Shown here: positions 1-8,539 of the stretch, piece by piece | Layout of the letters: every line of letters starts with the position of its first letter | Position numbering within the stretch: position 1 is the first letter of the stretch | Assembly (NCBI RefSeq): GCF_003660455.1 | Contig: NZ_QZVR01000004.1 | Span: 368,059 to 432,058 of the forward strand | Length of the DNA: 64,000 nt | Reading direction: 5' to 3' | Source of the DNA: Nocardioides ferulae | GTDB lineage: Bacteria; Actinomycetota; Actinomycetes; Propionibacteriales; Nocardioidaceae | Translations under genes and position numbers: made by a program | Notes under the pieces: generated by a model | Database searches by the model: none | What the model saw: the letters and a program-made list of their open reading frames with translations, nothing else | Told to the model about the DNA's origin: nothing

Positions 1-1
1 C

Positions 2-1150
2 ATCCGCGGGTTCGAGGCCTCGCAGCTGGCCCAGCAGGAGGCCGCCGGGGTCCCGGCCCGCCGCCTGGGTCGCGGGATCGGTGACCAGGTCGCTCTCGCC
101 CGGGGCTGCCCCACCCGCCAAGGCGGCCGGCATCTGGGGTTCGCGCACGCGATGGTCGAGATGCCCCACACCGACTCCCTGCTCGCCGGGGGCCTGATCA
201 GCGAGTGGACCGCCACGATCCTGGTCCGCGAGACCGCCTGCCTGACCCGCGAAGACCGTGGCCTGGTCGACGCCCGCCTCGCCGCCACCACCATCGACAC
301 GGAGACCGGCGAGATCACCGACCCGTTCATCCTTGGCCTCACGCCGAAACGCGTCGAAGCCGCCGCGAGGGCGCTGGCGGTCGAGCTCGACGCCGAAGCG
401 GTGGTACGCCGTGCGGCTAAGGCCGCGAAAGACCGCCGGGTCACCACCCGCGCGACGCCGGACACGATGGTCCACGTCACCGCCACGGTGCCGGTGGCCC
501 AGGGAGTGGCGTGCAAGGCCAGCCTGATCGCCGCGGCGAAGGCGATCAAAGCCCAAGGGGACGAGCGGACCCAGGCGCAGATCGAGGCCGACCTGTTCGT
601 GCAGCGCCTCACCGGCCAGGCCACCGCGGACGCGGTCCCGGTCGAGGTGGGGTTGGTGATGACCCCCGACACCCTCCTCGGTGCTGGTCTCGCACCGGAC
701 CGGCCGGCCCGCACCGCCGACGGCACCGTGATCCCCGCGCAGACGGTGCGTGACCTCATCGACACCACCACCGCACCGGTCTGGCTACGGCGGATCTTCA
801 CCGACCCCGTCACCGGGACCGTCACCCACAGCGACCCCACCCGGCGGTTCTACGACCGAGTCGACCGCGACTTCATCACCTGGCGCGACCAGCACTGCCG
901 CAGCCCGCTCTGCGACGGCCGGATCGACGAGGGCGACCACGCCGAACGGTTCGCCGACGGCGGCCAAACCACCAGGGAGAACGCCCAAGGGGTCTGCAAG
1001 CCCCACAACCTGGTCAAGGAGACCCCCGGCTGGAGCACCCGGGTCACCGACCCCCGCCCCGGACGCCACACAGTCGAGACGACCACCCCCACCGGCCACA
1101 CCTACCGCTCCCAAGCACCCCCCGCGCTCCCGCCACCCGCCCGAGAGTGA
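2..1150 (+). CDS. DUF222/HNH endonuclease domain protein, 5'-truncated by window
   Basis: The reading frame is open from base 2 with no start in the window, so the N-terminus lies upstream; about 382 residues are visible. Most of it resembles the helical DUF222 region of the actinobacterial 13E12/DUF222 family. Near the C-terminus is an HNH nuclease motif: C-RSPL-C, then EGDHAERFADGGQTT and N-AQGVCKPHN, which supply the zinc-type cysteines and the D-H catalytic pair. Family members are multicopy, often LexA-controlled, and of unproven function; nuclease activity is inferred from the HNH motif. The last 49 bases overlap the convergent HAD gene. A decayed relative lies at 25552-26144. Confidence 0.85.
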   Translation: MRGFEASQLAQQEAAGVPARRLGRGIGDQVALARGCPTRQGGRHLGFAHAMVEMPHTDSLLAGGLISEWTATILVRETACLTREDRGLVDARLAATTIDTETGEITDPFILGLTPKRVEAAARALAVELDAEAVVRRAAKAAKDRRVTTRATPDTMVHVTATVPVAQGVACKASLIAAAKAIKAQGDERTQAQIEADLFVQRLTGQATADAVPVEVGLVMTPDTLLGAGLAPDRPARTADGTVIPAQTVRDLIDTTTAPVWLRRIFTDPVTGTVTHSDPTRRFYDRVDRDFITWRDQHCRSPLCDGRIDEGDHAERFADGGQTTRENAQGVCKPHNLVKETPGWSTRVTDPRPGRHTVETTTPTGHTYRSQAPPALPPPARE

Positions 1151-1764
1151 GCGATGGCGTCCGTGGTGCTCACCCCCAGAAGCTGCGCCAGGGTCTGTGC
1201 GTCGTGATAGCGACGGGCGTTCAGGCCGGCCGCCGCCGCGGCGGCCACATTGGTGGCGGAGTCGTCGACGAAGACGCACGCCTCGGGTTCAACGGCGAGC
1301 TGGCGGCAGGCCTCCTCGAAGATGCCCGGGTCAGGCTTGCAGATGCCAAGCTCGGAGCTGTTGAGGACGACATCGAACTCGTCATGAATGCCCAACCGGG
1401 CAAGGTCGTCGCGCAGCCGGGTGGTGGCGTTCGTCAGAAGGCCGACATGCCAGCCGTCGCCCCGGGCTGATCGGAGAACCGTCAACACGCCACGGTCGAC
1501 AACGCCAGGGGATTCGGACCATTCAGCGATCGCCAGCCGGGACGAGGCCCCGCAGACATCTTCCAGTCGGGTCGCGGCGTCGGTACGCCATTGCTCGTCG
1601 GTGATCCGGCCCGTCACCGCCTCGTGCAGCATGGACCCGTCGCCGAAGGCCGCCCTCAGAATGCTTCCTGCGGGCAGTGAATGCCTTCGCTCGACGGCGG
1701 CCTCACGCTCCGGATCCCACAGGCGCAGGACTCCGTCGAGGTCGATCAGCAAGCATCGGCGCAC
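1102..1764 (-). CDS. HAD-superfamily hydrolase
   Basis: A 220-residue protein with the HAD motifs in order: DLDGVL near residues 8-13 (nucleophile and general acid aspartates), TNAT near the middle (motif II), KPDPGIF (motif III lysine) and VDDSATN (motif IV, Mg2+ binding). The size and motifs fit the subfamily IA phosphatases that act on small phosphorylated metabolites; the substrate cannot be read from sequence. The start is a GTG preceded by a weak AGAGG. The last 49 bases overlap the end of the convergent DUF222/HNH gene, and the C-terminal 20 residues (Gly/Ala rich) are probably not part of the fold. Confidence 0.85.
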   Translation of the reverse strand: MRRCLLIDLDGVLRLWDPEREAAVERRHSLPAGSILRAAFGDGSMLHEAVTGRITDEQWRTDAATRLEDVCGASSRLAIAEWSESPGVVDRGVLTVLRSARGDGWHVGLLTNATTRLRDDLARLGIHDEFDVVLNSSELGICKPDPGIFEEACRQLAVEPEACVFVDDSATNVAAAAAAGLNARRYHDAQTLAQLLGVSTTDAIAHSRAGGGSAGGAWER

Positions 1765-1815
1765 CAGGAGACCTCTCGCGCGGTGGGATCAGAGTGCGGC
1801 GAATCTACACAGCGG

Positions 1816-2031
1816 TCACCGAGGCGGTTCGACCCTGCGCAGGCTCCGGACCAGGGCCGGGATCATCACCGCCGCGGCGACGAGATGGAGCCCCAGCAGG
1901 GCGGTCACAGTCGCGGCGTCCGCCCCCGAGAACAGCGGCGGCACCAGCGAGAGCGGTCGCGAGCAGGCCGACACCGACGAGCCCCCGGAGGCGACCAGCA
2001 GTGCGACCCCGATCCGATGCCGGTGCCTCAA
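1816..2031 (-). pseudogene. DUF6069-like membrane protein, C-terminal remnant
   Basis: This 71-codon frame (TTG start) encodes a hydrophobic stretch ending SGADAATVTALLGLHLV and a basic tail, which resembles the last two membrane helices of DUF6069-type small membrane proteins. Those proteins are usually about twice as long, and no upstream helices are present in this frame because a stop lies directly before 2031. A second frame starts with ATG at 2059, overlapping the sigma-factor stop as ATGA, and gives a plausible N-terminus before running into an unlikely Arg/Pro/Gly-rich tail. I read the region as a remnant with a deletion or frameshift; a real short protein in either frame is possible. 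Confidence 0.4.
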
Positions 2032-2055
2032 TCACCTCCGTACCGAGTCGGGCGC

Positions 2056-3057
2056 TCATGCCGCTCCTCCGTCCGCCGGCAGACGCTCCAACAGCCCGAG
2101 CCGCGGGAACTGGTCGGCGTGGAAGGTGACGATCTCGGTGATCGCGCCCCCGGTGACCCGCAGCACGTCGATCGTCAGCGGCAGATGGGCGCCCTCCGAC
2201 TCCCGCCAGAGGTAGAAGGCAACCGCGGGCTGCCGGTTCACCGTGGTGGGGATGCCACGCAGCCCCGCCAGCTGCTGGAAGCCGTCCTCGACCCAGCCGC
2301 GCACCACGTCGTCGCGGCCGACCGAGAGGCCCGGTGTGGGCGGCATCGAGCAGCGGACGTCGTCGCGCAGCAGGGTGGTGAGCGCGTCGATGTCGGTGGC
2401 CACGCTGGCCTCGGTGAACCGACGCACCAGATCCCGCGTCTCGGTGTCCTCCTCGCCGCCGGTCCAGTCCTGCCGCTCGGCGGGCAGGTGCTCCCGCATG
2501 CCTGCGCGGGCCCGCTGCAGCGCACTATTGACGGAGTTCACCGAGTCGCCAAGAAGGTCTGCGACGTCCTTCGCCGGCCACCCGAGCACGTCTCGCAGGA
2601 TCAGCACCGCCCGCGGGCGCGGTGCGAGGTGCTGCACCGCGACCAGGTAGGCCAGCTCGATCGTCTCCCGGGCGAGCGACACGGCTTCCGGCTCGTCGTC
2701 GACGTCAGCGACCAGCTCGTCGAGCAGCCGGTCCGGATAGGGCTGCAGCCACAGCACCTCCCCGCCGGACGCGGGCTTGGGCCGGCGCTTGGCGAGCAGG
2801 TCCAGGCAGGCGTTGGTCGCGATCCGATAGAGCCAGGCCCGGAACGTCGACCGTCCCTCGAAGGTCTCGCGGCGCCGCCACGCCCGCAGGAGCGTCTCCT
2901 GCACGGTGTCCTCGGCGTCCTCGAACGACCCGAGCATCCGGTAGCAGTGCACGTGCAGCTCCCGGCGGTGCCGCTCCGCGAACCCCGAGAACGCCGCCTC
3001 GTCCATCTCGCCCAGACTGTTCACGCCCAACTCCTCCACCTGCGTGGCCACGCTCAT
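2056..3057 (-). CDS. ECF RNA polymerase sigma factor with SnoaL-like C-terminal domain
   Basis: A 333-residue sigma factor. Region 2 is visible as HCYRMLGSFEDAEDTVQET (residues about 30-50), followed by the -10 recognition part FEGRSTFRAWLYRIATNACLD. Region 4 is RAVLILRDVLGWPAKDVADL and SVNSALQRAR. After residue 200 comes a SnoaL-like/NTF2 fold (LLRDDVRCSMPPTP and later TFHADQFPRL), as in the SigJ/ECF41-type and TIGR02960-type factors, where it replaces an anti-sigma factor as regulator. ATG at 3057 was preferred because AAGGA lies about 10 bases upstream; an ATG at 3078 has no ribosome site. Divergent from the PhoD gene, with 140 bp between. Confidence 0.85.
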   Translation of the reverse strand: MSVATQVEELGVNSLGEMDEAAFSGFAERHRRELHVHCYRMLGSFEDAEDTVQETLLRAWRRRETFEGRSTFRAWLYRIATNACLDLLAKRRPKPASGGEVLWLQPYPDRLLDELVADVDDEPEAVSLARETIELAYLVAVQHLAPRPRAVLILRDVLGWPAKDVADLLGDSVNSVNSALQRARAGMREHLPAERQDWTGGEEDTETRDLVRRFTEASVATDIDALTTLLRDDVRCSMPPTPGLSVGRDDVVRGWVEDGFQQLAGLRGIPTTVNRQPAVAFYLWRESEGAHLPLTIDVLRVTGGAITEIVTFHADQFPRLGLLERLPADGGAA

Positions 3058-3197
3058 CGCCTCATCCTTCCCACTCATCGTGTGCTGTCGTAGGTGTGAC
3101 GGAGAAGGCCCCGAGAACTCATCACCACCGGACCGAGGGCAGGACGTGGGGGAGTGGTCACCTCGGCGACACCAGGGCGCCACTCGGCGCCGCCAGC

Positions 3198-4793
3198 ATG
3201 TCGTCCATGACTGATCTCGGGCAGCCGCTGGGCCGGCGCACCCTCCTGACCACGGGCGGCCTCGCCGTCGCCGGGGCCGCGGGCCTCACCCTCGGCACCG
3301 CTCCGCGAGCCTCCGGCGCGCCGGCGCTGGTGAGCCGCCGGCTCACCCTCCCCTCCGGCGTGCAGAGCGGTGACGTCAGCACTCGCAGTGCCGTGCTCTG
3401 GGCCCGTTCCTCGGGGCCCGGCCGCCTGGTCGCCGAGGTGGTGAGCGGGCGCAAGCGGCGTACCGTCCGCGGGCCCTGGGCCACCGGCCGCAGCGACCTC
3501 ACCGCGAAGATCCCGCTCCGCGGCCTCGCTCCGGGCCGGGAGTACGCCGTGGAGCTGGCGTTCGAGGACGAGCACGGCCGGCGCGGCGAACGGCAGGTCG
3601 CGACCTTCCGCACCGGTTCCGAGCGTGAGGAGGCGACCAGCTTCGTCTGGACCGGCGACACCTGCGGCCAGGGCTGGGGGATCAACCCCGACCTGGGCGG
3701 CCTCGTCGGCTACGCCGCGATGCACCAGACCCACCCCGACTTCTTCGTGCACGCCGGCGACACGATCTATGCCGACGGGCCGATCAGCGAGACCGTCACC
3801 GAGCCAGACGGACAGGTCTGGCGCAACCTGGTCACCCCCGAGGTCGGCAAGGTCGCCGAGACCCTCGCCGAGTTCCGCGGCCGGCACCGCTACACGCTGC
3901 TCGACGACAACGTCCGGGCGATGTACGCCGAGGTGCCCGTCGTGGCGCAGTGGGACGACCACGAGACCACGAACAACTGGTGGCCCGGCGAGGTGCTCGA
4001 GGACGAGCGCTACACCCAGGAGAGCCGGGTCGACGTGCTCGCCGCGCGGGCCCGCCGGGCCTGGCAGGAGTACATGCCGATCGCCGACCCCCGGGCGCAC
4101 CGTCGTGGCGGTGGACATGGCGAGGGGTTCGCGCCGGCCCGGATCTACCGCAAGATCTCGCGCGGCAAGCACCTGGACGTCTTCTGCCTCGACATGCGCA
4201 CGTTCAAGGACCCGAACACGCCGGGGCTGGAGAAGGAGCGCACCCACATCCTCGGCGCGGAGCAGGTCGCGTGGCTGATCCGCGAGGTGTCCCGGTCGAC
4301 GGCGACCTGGAAGGTGATCTCCGCCGACATGCCGCTCGGCCTGGTGGTGCCCGACGGCGAGGTCAACCAGGAGAGCCTCGCCAACCGCGACGACGGCGCG
4401 CCCTTGGGCAAGGAGCTCGAGATCGCCGAGGTGCTGTCGTCGTTCAAGCGGCTGGGCGTGCGGAACACCTTGTGGATCACCGCCGACGTGCACTACTGCG
4501 CGGCGCACCGCTACGACCCCTCGCGGGCCGGGTTCACCGACTTCGACCCGTTCTGGGAGTTCGTCGCCGGGCCGATCGCCGCCGGCACCTTCGGGCCCAA
4601 CGCCCTCGACGGCACGTTCGGACCCGAGGTGGTCTTCGCCCAGGCGGCGGACCGGCCCAACCAGTCGCCGCGCGCCGGCAACCAGTTCTTCGGGCACTGC
4701 GACATCGGCGCCGACGGGCGGATGACCGTGAGCCTGCGCGACCTCACCGGTGCCGTGCTGTGGTCCACCGACCTGGAGCCGGAGCCCGCCTGA
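3198..4793 (+). CDS. phoD: PhoD-type alkaline phosphatase, Tat-exported
   Basis: A 531-residue secreted phosphatase. The N-terminus carries a twin-arginine signal (GRRTLLTTGG then AVAGAAGL) and an Ala-x-Ala-like cut region. An N-terminal Fn3-like domain precedes the PhoD-like metallophosphatase core: WTGDTCGQGWG, FFVHAGDTIYADG, VAQWDDHETTNN and ITADVHYCAAHRYDP supply the Asp/Asn/His metal ligands. PhoD enzymes use Ca2+/Fe3+ and cleave phosphomono- and diesters outside the cell, for example teichoic acids. Start codons at 3198 and 3207 are both possible; neither has a good ribosome site. It diverges from the sigma gene, which may control it (inference). Confidence 0.88.
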   Translation: MSSMTDLGQPLGRRTLLTTGGLAVAGAAGLTLGTAPRASGAPALVSRRLTLPSGVQSGDVSTRSAVLWARSSGPGRLVAEVVSGRKRRTVRGPWATGRSDLTAKIPLRGLAPGREYAVELAFEDEHGRRGERQVATFRTGSEREEATSFVWTGDTCGQGWGINPDLGGLVGYAAMHQTHPDFFVHAGDTIYADGPISETVTEPDGQVWRNLVTPEVGKVAETLAEFRGRHRYTLLDDNVRAMYAEVPVVAQWDDHETTNNWWPGEVLEDERYTQESRVDVLAARARRAWQEYMPIADPRAHRRGGGHGEGFAPARIYRKISRGKHLDVFCLDMRTFKDPNTPGLEKERTHILGAEQVAWLIREVSRSTATWKVISADMPLGLVVPDGEVNQESLANRDDGAPLGKELEIAEVLSSFKRLGVRNTLWITADVHYCAAHRYDPSRAGFTDFDPFWEFVAGPIAAGTFGPNALDGTFGPEVVFAQAADRPNQSPRAGNQFFGHCDIGADGRMTVSLRDLTGAVLWSTDLEPEPA

Positions 4794-4839
4794 CGACCTA
4801 ACCCCCAGGGGGGATAGGCGGCGCGCTATCGTCGAGGCC

Positions 4840-5283
4840 ATGCGCACCCTGCGACGCCTCCTGCCTGTCGCCGCCCTGGCCGCGGTGCTGGCCCTGTCCG
4901 GCTGCTCGGACGACGAGACCCCGGCCGACGCCACCCCGACCACAGACGCCGTGAGCTCAGGCTCCGGATCCTGGATCGAAGTGCCTCGCGTGGAGGAGAT
5001 CCAGGCCGCCGTCGAGTCGGGTGCGGAGGTCATCGACGTCCGCACTCCCGGCGAGTTCTCCGCCGGCCACCTGGAGGGCGCGCGCAACATCGACTTCAAC
5101 GCGCCCGACTTCGCCGAGCAGGTCGCGAAGCTCGACCCCGAGACCAGCTACGTCCTCTACTGCGCCTCCGGCAACCGCGCCGGCCAGGCCCAGCAGCTGA
5201 TGCTCGAGCAAGGGTTCACCGACGTGATGAACGCCGGCGGCTACGAGACCCTCGCGGCCGCCGGGTTCGCGACGAACAGCTAA
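4840..5283 (+). CDS. rhodanese-like lipoprotein
   Basis: A 147-residue exported lipoprotein. The signal peptide ends in the lipobox LALSGC, so Cys near residue 20 would be lipidated. After a Thr/Ala/Ser linker comes one rhodanese domain: EVIDVRTPGEFSAGHLEGA and the active-site loop CASGNRAG, the CX5R-type loop that forms a persulfide. Single-domain extracytoplasmic rhodaneses move sulfane sulfur; the acceptor is unknown. The GC-rich segment GGGGGGATAGG just upstream could hold the ribosome site. It stands alone, 46 bp after phoD. Confidence 0.85.
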   Translation: MRTLRRLLPVAALAAVLALSGCSDDETPADATPTTDAVSSGSGSWIEVPRVEEIQAAVESGAEVIDVRTPGEFSAGHLEGARNIDFNAPDFAEQVAKLDPETSYVLYCASGNRAGQAQQLMLEQGFTDVMNAGGYETLAAAGFATNS

Positions 5284-5542
5284 CACCCGCGACGGCCGGG
5301 CGGAAGGTCCTGCCTCAGGGTCCTGGGGGGGCAGACCGACCCGCTATGGGTCGCCGTCGGTGGCGGGGCTCGTCATCTGCCCTGGGCTGCAGGGCAGTGC
5401 GGGTCACGGGTCGGCCGGGTCATGCGGCGTAGCCGCACCGTCCTTCCCACTCGGGGTCGGTGAGCCCGGCGCAGCCGACCCACCCCACCCACACACGCCA
5501 CCGGTCCTCACCAGCACCACGAAGCCCCGCGCAGCGGCGGAT
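5284..5542. other. non-coding spacer before the 32-bp repeats
   Basis: I see no convincing gene in this stretch between the rhodanese gene and the tandem repeat. Reading frames here have poor codon bias and no homology I recognise. Confidence 0.5.
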
Positions 5543-5632
5543 ACACCAACCACGAGCGGCAGGTCACCGCGCGAACACCAACCACGAGCGGCAGGTCACC
5601 GCGCAAACACCAACCACGAGCGGCAGGTCAGC
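5543..5632. repeat. three tandem copies of a 32-bp unit
   Basis: The unit begins ACACCAACCACGAGCGGCAG and repeats at 5543, 5575 and 5607, an exact 32-bp period; copies one and two differ by about one base and copy three diverges at its end. Each unit contains the word ACGAGCGGCAGGTCA. It lies directly upstream of rlmC. Too few copies and no variable spacers, so not a CRISPR array. Confidence 0.85.
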
Positions 5633-5687
5633 GGGTGATCACCAGCCACGCCGAGCCGCACCACCCCGCGACGTAGGCTTCCCGGCT

Positions 5688-6824
5688 GTGCAGTGCTCCC
5701 ACTTCGAGGCCGGTCGTTGCCGGTCGTGTTCGTGGCTGGAGCGGTCCTACGACGACCAGCTGGCCGCGAAGGAGGGGCAGGTCCGGGGGTTGCTGGCGGC
5801 CTGGCCGGACCTGGCCTGGGAGGCCCCGGTGGGCAGTGCCGAGGAGGGCTTCCGCAACAAGGCGAAGATGGTCGTCGGGGGCACTGTCGAGCAGCCCACG
5901 TTGGGCATCCTGGACCCGCGCGGCGGTGGCGTCGACCTGCGCGACTGCCCGCTGCACAGCCCCGGCCTGCAGGCGGCCCTGCCGGTGCTTGCCGACTTCG
6001 TGGCGCGCGCCGCGATCGTTCCGTACGACGTGCCGGGGCGTCGCGGGGAGCTCAAGCACCTGCTGGTCACCGAGGCGCCCGACGGGCGGCTGATGGTGCG
6101 GTTCGTGCTGCGCAGCCAGGAGCCGGTGGCCCGCATCCGCAAGCACCTGCCGTGGCTGATCGAGGCACTGCCCCCGTTGGCGGTGGCGTCGGTGAACCTG
6201 CAGCCCGAGCACAAGGCGGTGCTCGAAGGGGAGCGCGAGATCGTGCTCACCGACGAGTCGTCGCTGACCATGCGGGTCAACGAGATCGACCTGCACCTGC
6301 GCCCGCAGAGCTTCTTCCAGACCAACACCGACGTGGCCGCCGCGCTCTATCGGCAGGTGCGTGACTGGGTCGACGAGGCCGAGCCTGCGTCGCTGTGGGA
6401 CCTCTACTGCGGGGTCGGCGGGTTCGCCCTGCACTGCGCCCGGCCCGGCCGCCGGATCACCGGCGTCGAGACCAGTGCCGAGGCGGTCGCGAGCGCCGAG
6501 CGCACCCGGGACGGGCTCGGCCTGGACGCCGGCCTGGTGCGCTTCGTCGCCGGTGACGCGACGGCGTACGCCTTGGACTCGGCGCCGCCCGACGTGCCGG
6601 GCCTGGTGGTGGTCAACCCGCCGCGGCGGGGGATCGGCAGCGACCTGGCGGCCTGGCTCGACGGCTCCGGGGTCGACCGGGTCGCCTACTCCTCGTGCAA
6701 CGCGCAGAGCCTGGCCCGCGACCTCGCGGCGATGCCGTCGCTGCGGCCGGTGCGGGGCCGGGTGCTCGACATGTTCCCGCAGACGGCGCACTACGAGGTC
6801 GCGGTGCTGCTCGAGCGTCACTGA
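5688..6824 (+). CDS. rlmC: 23S rRNA (uracil-C5)-methyltransferase RlmC-type
   Basis: A 378-residue SAM-dependent rRNA methyltransferase. The N-terminal cysteines (CSHFEAGRCRSC, later DCPLH) match the 4Fe-4S ligands of the RlmC/RlmD/TrmA family. The Rossmann domain has LWDLYCGVGGFALHCA (SAM motif I), VVNPPRRGIG (motif IV) and the catalytic YSSCNAQSLARDL (motif VI cysteine nucleophile). No N-terminal TRAM domain is seen, which favours RlmC (U747) over RlmD. The start is GTG at 5688, just before the first cysteine motif; frames upstream cover only the repeat region. Likely monocistronic. Confidence 0.9.
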   Translation: MQCSHFEAGRCRSCSWLERSYDDQLAAKEGQVRGLLAAWPDLAWEAPVGSAEEGFRNKAKMVVGGTVEQPTLGILDPRGGGVDLRDCPLHSPGLQAALPVLADFVARAAIVPYDVPGRRGELKHLLVTEAPDGRLMVRFVLRSQEPVARIRKHLPWLIEALPPLAVASVNLQPEHKAVLEGEREIVLTDESSLTMRVNEIDLHLRPQSFFQTNTDVAAALYRQVRDWVDEAEPASLWDLYCGVGGFALHCARPGRRITGVETSAEAVASAERTRDGLGLDAGLVRFVAGDATAYALDSAPPDVPGLVVVNPPRRGIGSDLAAWLDGSGVDRVAYSSCNAQSLARDLAAMPSLRPVRGRVLDMFPQTAHYEVAVLLERH

Positions 6825-7020
6825 CCTCGGCGGCGCCCTTGTCGCGGGCCGGCGCCGGTGTTACCTCGGGTCGAGGTGATCGACGCCACCCCGGCGCCGG
6901 CTTGGGTTCGCGGGTGCCCGGCGGCGACCATCGAGGGCGCTGCAGTGCCGGCACCAGCCGGTGGCAGCGCCGACCGATGCCCCGCCAGGGGCCGCCTGGA
7001 CCGCGCCGAGGCCCGTCCGT
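6825..7020. other. leader/spacer upstream of the riboswitch
   Basis: No gene is visible here. It should contain the promoter of the riboswitch-controlled NlpC/P60 gene; I could not place -35/-10 boxes with confidence. Confidence 0.4.
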
Positions 7021-7167
7021 CGCCAGGTGTCACCGACAGCGATCGAAGGCGGGCGCGGGAGACCCGAGCAGGACGCCGTCGCGGATCGCGACGGCTCGGG
7101 GTGAAGCCGAGCGAAGCTCGGCCGGGCACTTGGCGCCCGAATCCGACAGGTCATCTTCCGCAGGCGT
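7021..7167 (+). ncRNA. cyclic di-AMP riboswitch (ydaO/yuaA class)
   Basis: The segment holds the conserved blocks of the ydaO/yuaA class in order: GAGACCCGAGCAGG (about 7060-7073), GGGGTGAAGCC, the paired GCCGAGCGAAGCTCGGC hairpin, GGGC..GCCCGAATCCGACAG and the closing CGCAGGCG (to about 7167). The first CGCC (7021) can pair with the last GGCG to form P1. In actinobacteria this riboswitch typically sits before cell-wall hydrolase genes and switches them off at high c-di-AMP. Here it lies 15 bases before the start of an NlpC/P60 gene, which fits. Exact ends are estimated. Confidence 0.87.
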
Positions 7168-7181
7168 GCCGAGGAACCATC

Positions 7182-7706
7182 GTGACCCAGACCCGTCCCA
7201 CGGGCGCCCTGCGCCGCGCCCGCACCACCGCCCTGCCCGCCCTGGCCGGCCTGCTCGCCGCGACCGTCCTGGCCGCCGCCCCGCCGGCCCAGGCCGCCGA
7301 GCTGAAGACGTCCGAGCGTGAGCGGGCCGCTCGGCCGAGCGCCCCGCGGCTCGGCACGAACGGCCGGGTGTTGCGGGTGGCCCGCGCCCAGGCCGGCGAC
7401 CCCTATCGCTACGGCGCGGCCGGGCCGCACGCCTTCGACTGCTCCGGCTTCACCCGGTTCGTCTACCGGAGGGCGGCCGGCGAGGCGCTCCCGCACTCCT
7501 CCTCGGCGCAGGTCGGCCGGACCAAGCGGATCTCCCGCGGCTCCGCCCGCCCCGGCGACCTGGTGTTCTTCCACGACGGCGGCGGGGTCTATCACGTCGC
7601 GATCTACGCCGGTCGTGGTCGGGTGTGGCACTCGCCGCGCCCCGGCGAGCGGGTGCACCGTGCGCCGATCTGGACGCGGAGCGTCTTCTTCGGCCGGGTC
7701 CGCTGA
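7182..7706 (+). CDS. secreted NlpC/P60 cell-wall endopeptidase
   Basis: A 174-residue protein with a Sec signal peptide (Ala/Leu-rich core ending PPAQAAE near residue 37) and one NlpC/P60 domain. The catalytic residues are visible: Cys in FDCSGFTRFVY, His in YHVAIYAGRGR, and a third polar residue in WHSPRPGERVH. Such enzymes cut peptidoglycan stem peptides outside the membrane. GTG at 7182 is preceded by GAGGAA. The gene lies just after a c-di-AMP riboswitch, linking its expression to osmotic/cell-wall signalling. Confidence 0.9.
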   Translation: MTQTRPTGALRRARTTALPALAGLLAATVLAAAPPAQAAELKTSERERAARPSAPRLGTNGRVLRVARAQAGDPYRYGAAGPHAFDCSGFTRFVYRRAAGEALPHSSSAQVGRTKRISRGSARPGDLVFFHDGGGVYHVAIYAGRGRVWHSPRPGERVHRAPIWTRSVFFGRVR

Positions 7707-7721
7707 CCCGCTGGCGGACCG

Positions 7722-8516
7722 TCAGCGGCGCCGGCCGCGGCGCGGGCGGCTGAACTCGCGCGGGAAGGTCTCGGCGACCCGCTCCGACATGACCAGCTCG
7801 AAGGCGCTGTCGAGGGCCTCGGTCGCGAGCGTGCGCAGGTTCTCCAGCGACTGCTGCACGCTCGGCCACAGCTCCTCGGGCTGGCCGGCGTCCATGAACG
7901 GCTGCCAGACGCGGCGCAGGAACAGGTCGACGTAGATGCGGGCCACCCCGTCGGCGTGCTTGCGCAGCTGGGCCACCACGTTGAGGGCCTCGGCCGGCTC
8001 GAGGTCGAGGGCCTGCATCGCGGCCTCGCCGGCGGCGAGCAGCCGGGGGGCGAGCTCCTCGAGCTTGCCGTCGCCGAGGTCGCGCAGCAGGCCGAGCCGG
8101 ACCGCCTTCGCCAGCAGTGCGCCGGCGTCGCCGTCGGTGGCCCCGAAGCGCTCGGCCAGGTCGAGGGCGGTGGTCACCGGCGCGTCGGTCGGGTCGCCGA
8201 ACATGCCGCGGACCGAGCGGGTGAACCGCAGCAGGTGCTCGTCGGTGCGGCCCTCGGCGTCGAGCATCCGCGCGATCCCGTCGAGCTTGAGGCCCTCGGC
8301 CTGGAGGTCCTGGATCAACTGCACCCGGGCGACGTGCTGCCGGTCGTAGTAGCCGGTGCGGCCGCGCACCACCGGCGGCGGGAGGAGCTTGCGCGACTGG
8401 TAGGAGCGCAGGGAGCGGACCGTCACCCCGGTGCGACGGGAGAGCTCCTCGATGACGAACTCGTCGGACGGGGTCGGCTCGTCGGGCTCGGCGGGGCCCA
8501 GCGTCGGCTGGCTCAC
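7722..8516 (-). CDS. MerR-family transcriptional regulator
   Basis: A 264-residue regulator. Residues about 20-85 are a MerR winged helix: EELSRRTGVTVRSLRSYQSR, LLPPPVVRGRTGYYDRQHVA and VQLIQDLQAEGLKLDGI. The remaining 170 residues are helical and lack the Cys metal sites of MerR proper; I do not recognise an effector domain. The GTG start faces the 8569 membrane gene across about 50 bp that carries two TGTTACAT repeats, the probable operator. It likely controls itself and that gene. Confidence 0.85.
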   Translation of the reverse strand: MSQPTLGPAEPDEPTPSDEFVIEELSRRTGVTVRSLRSYQSRKLLPPPVVRGRTGYYDRQHVARVQLIQDLQAEGLKLDGIARMLDAEGRTDEHLLRFTRSVRGMFGDPTDAPVTTALDLAERFGATDGDAGALLAKAVRLGLLRDLGDGKLEELAPRLLAAGEAAMQALDLEPAEALNVVAQLRKHADGVARIYVDLFLRRVWQPFMDAGQPEELWPSVQQSLENLRTLATEALDSAFELVMSERVAETFPREFSRPRRGRRR

Positions 8517-8539
8517 GTCGCGATCCTACCCCTTGTCAT

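Noticed and set aside
2..1150. Homing endonuclease or defence nuclease
   Set aside because: DUF222/HNH proteins are a common multicopy family without shown homing or defence activity, and no defence partners are adjacent.
3075..5099. 674-codon minus-strand frame opposite phoD
   Set aside because: Antisense shadow of a gene with clear PhoD motifs; composition is not protein-like.
5543..5632. CRISPR array
   Set aside because: Only three copies, no unique spacers, and no cas genes in the window.
6858..7181. N-terminal extension of the NlpC/P60 protein
   Set aside because: The in-frame extension covers the riboswitch; GTG at 7182 has the ribosome site and precedes the signal peptide.
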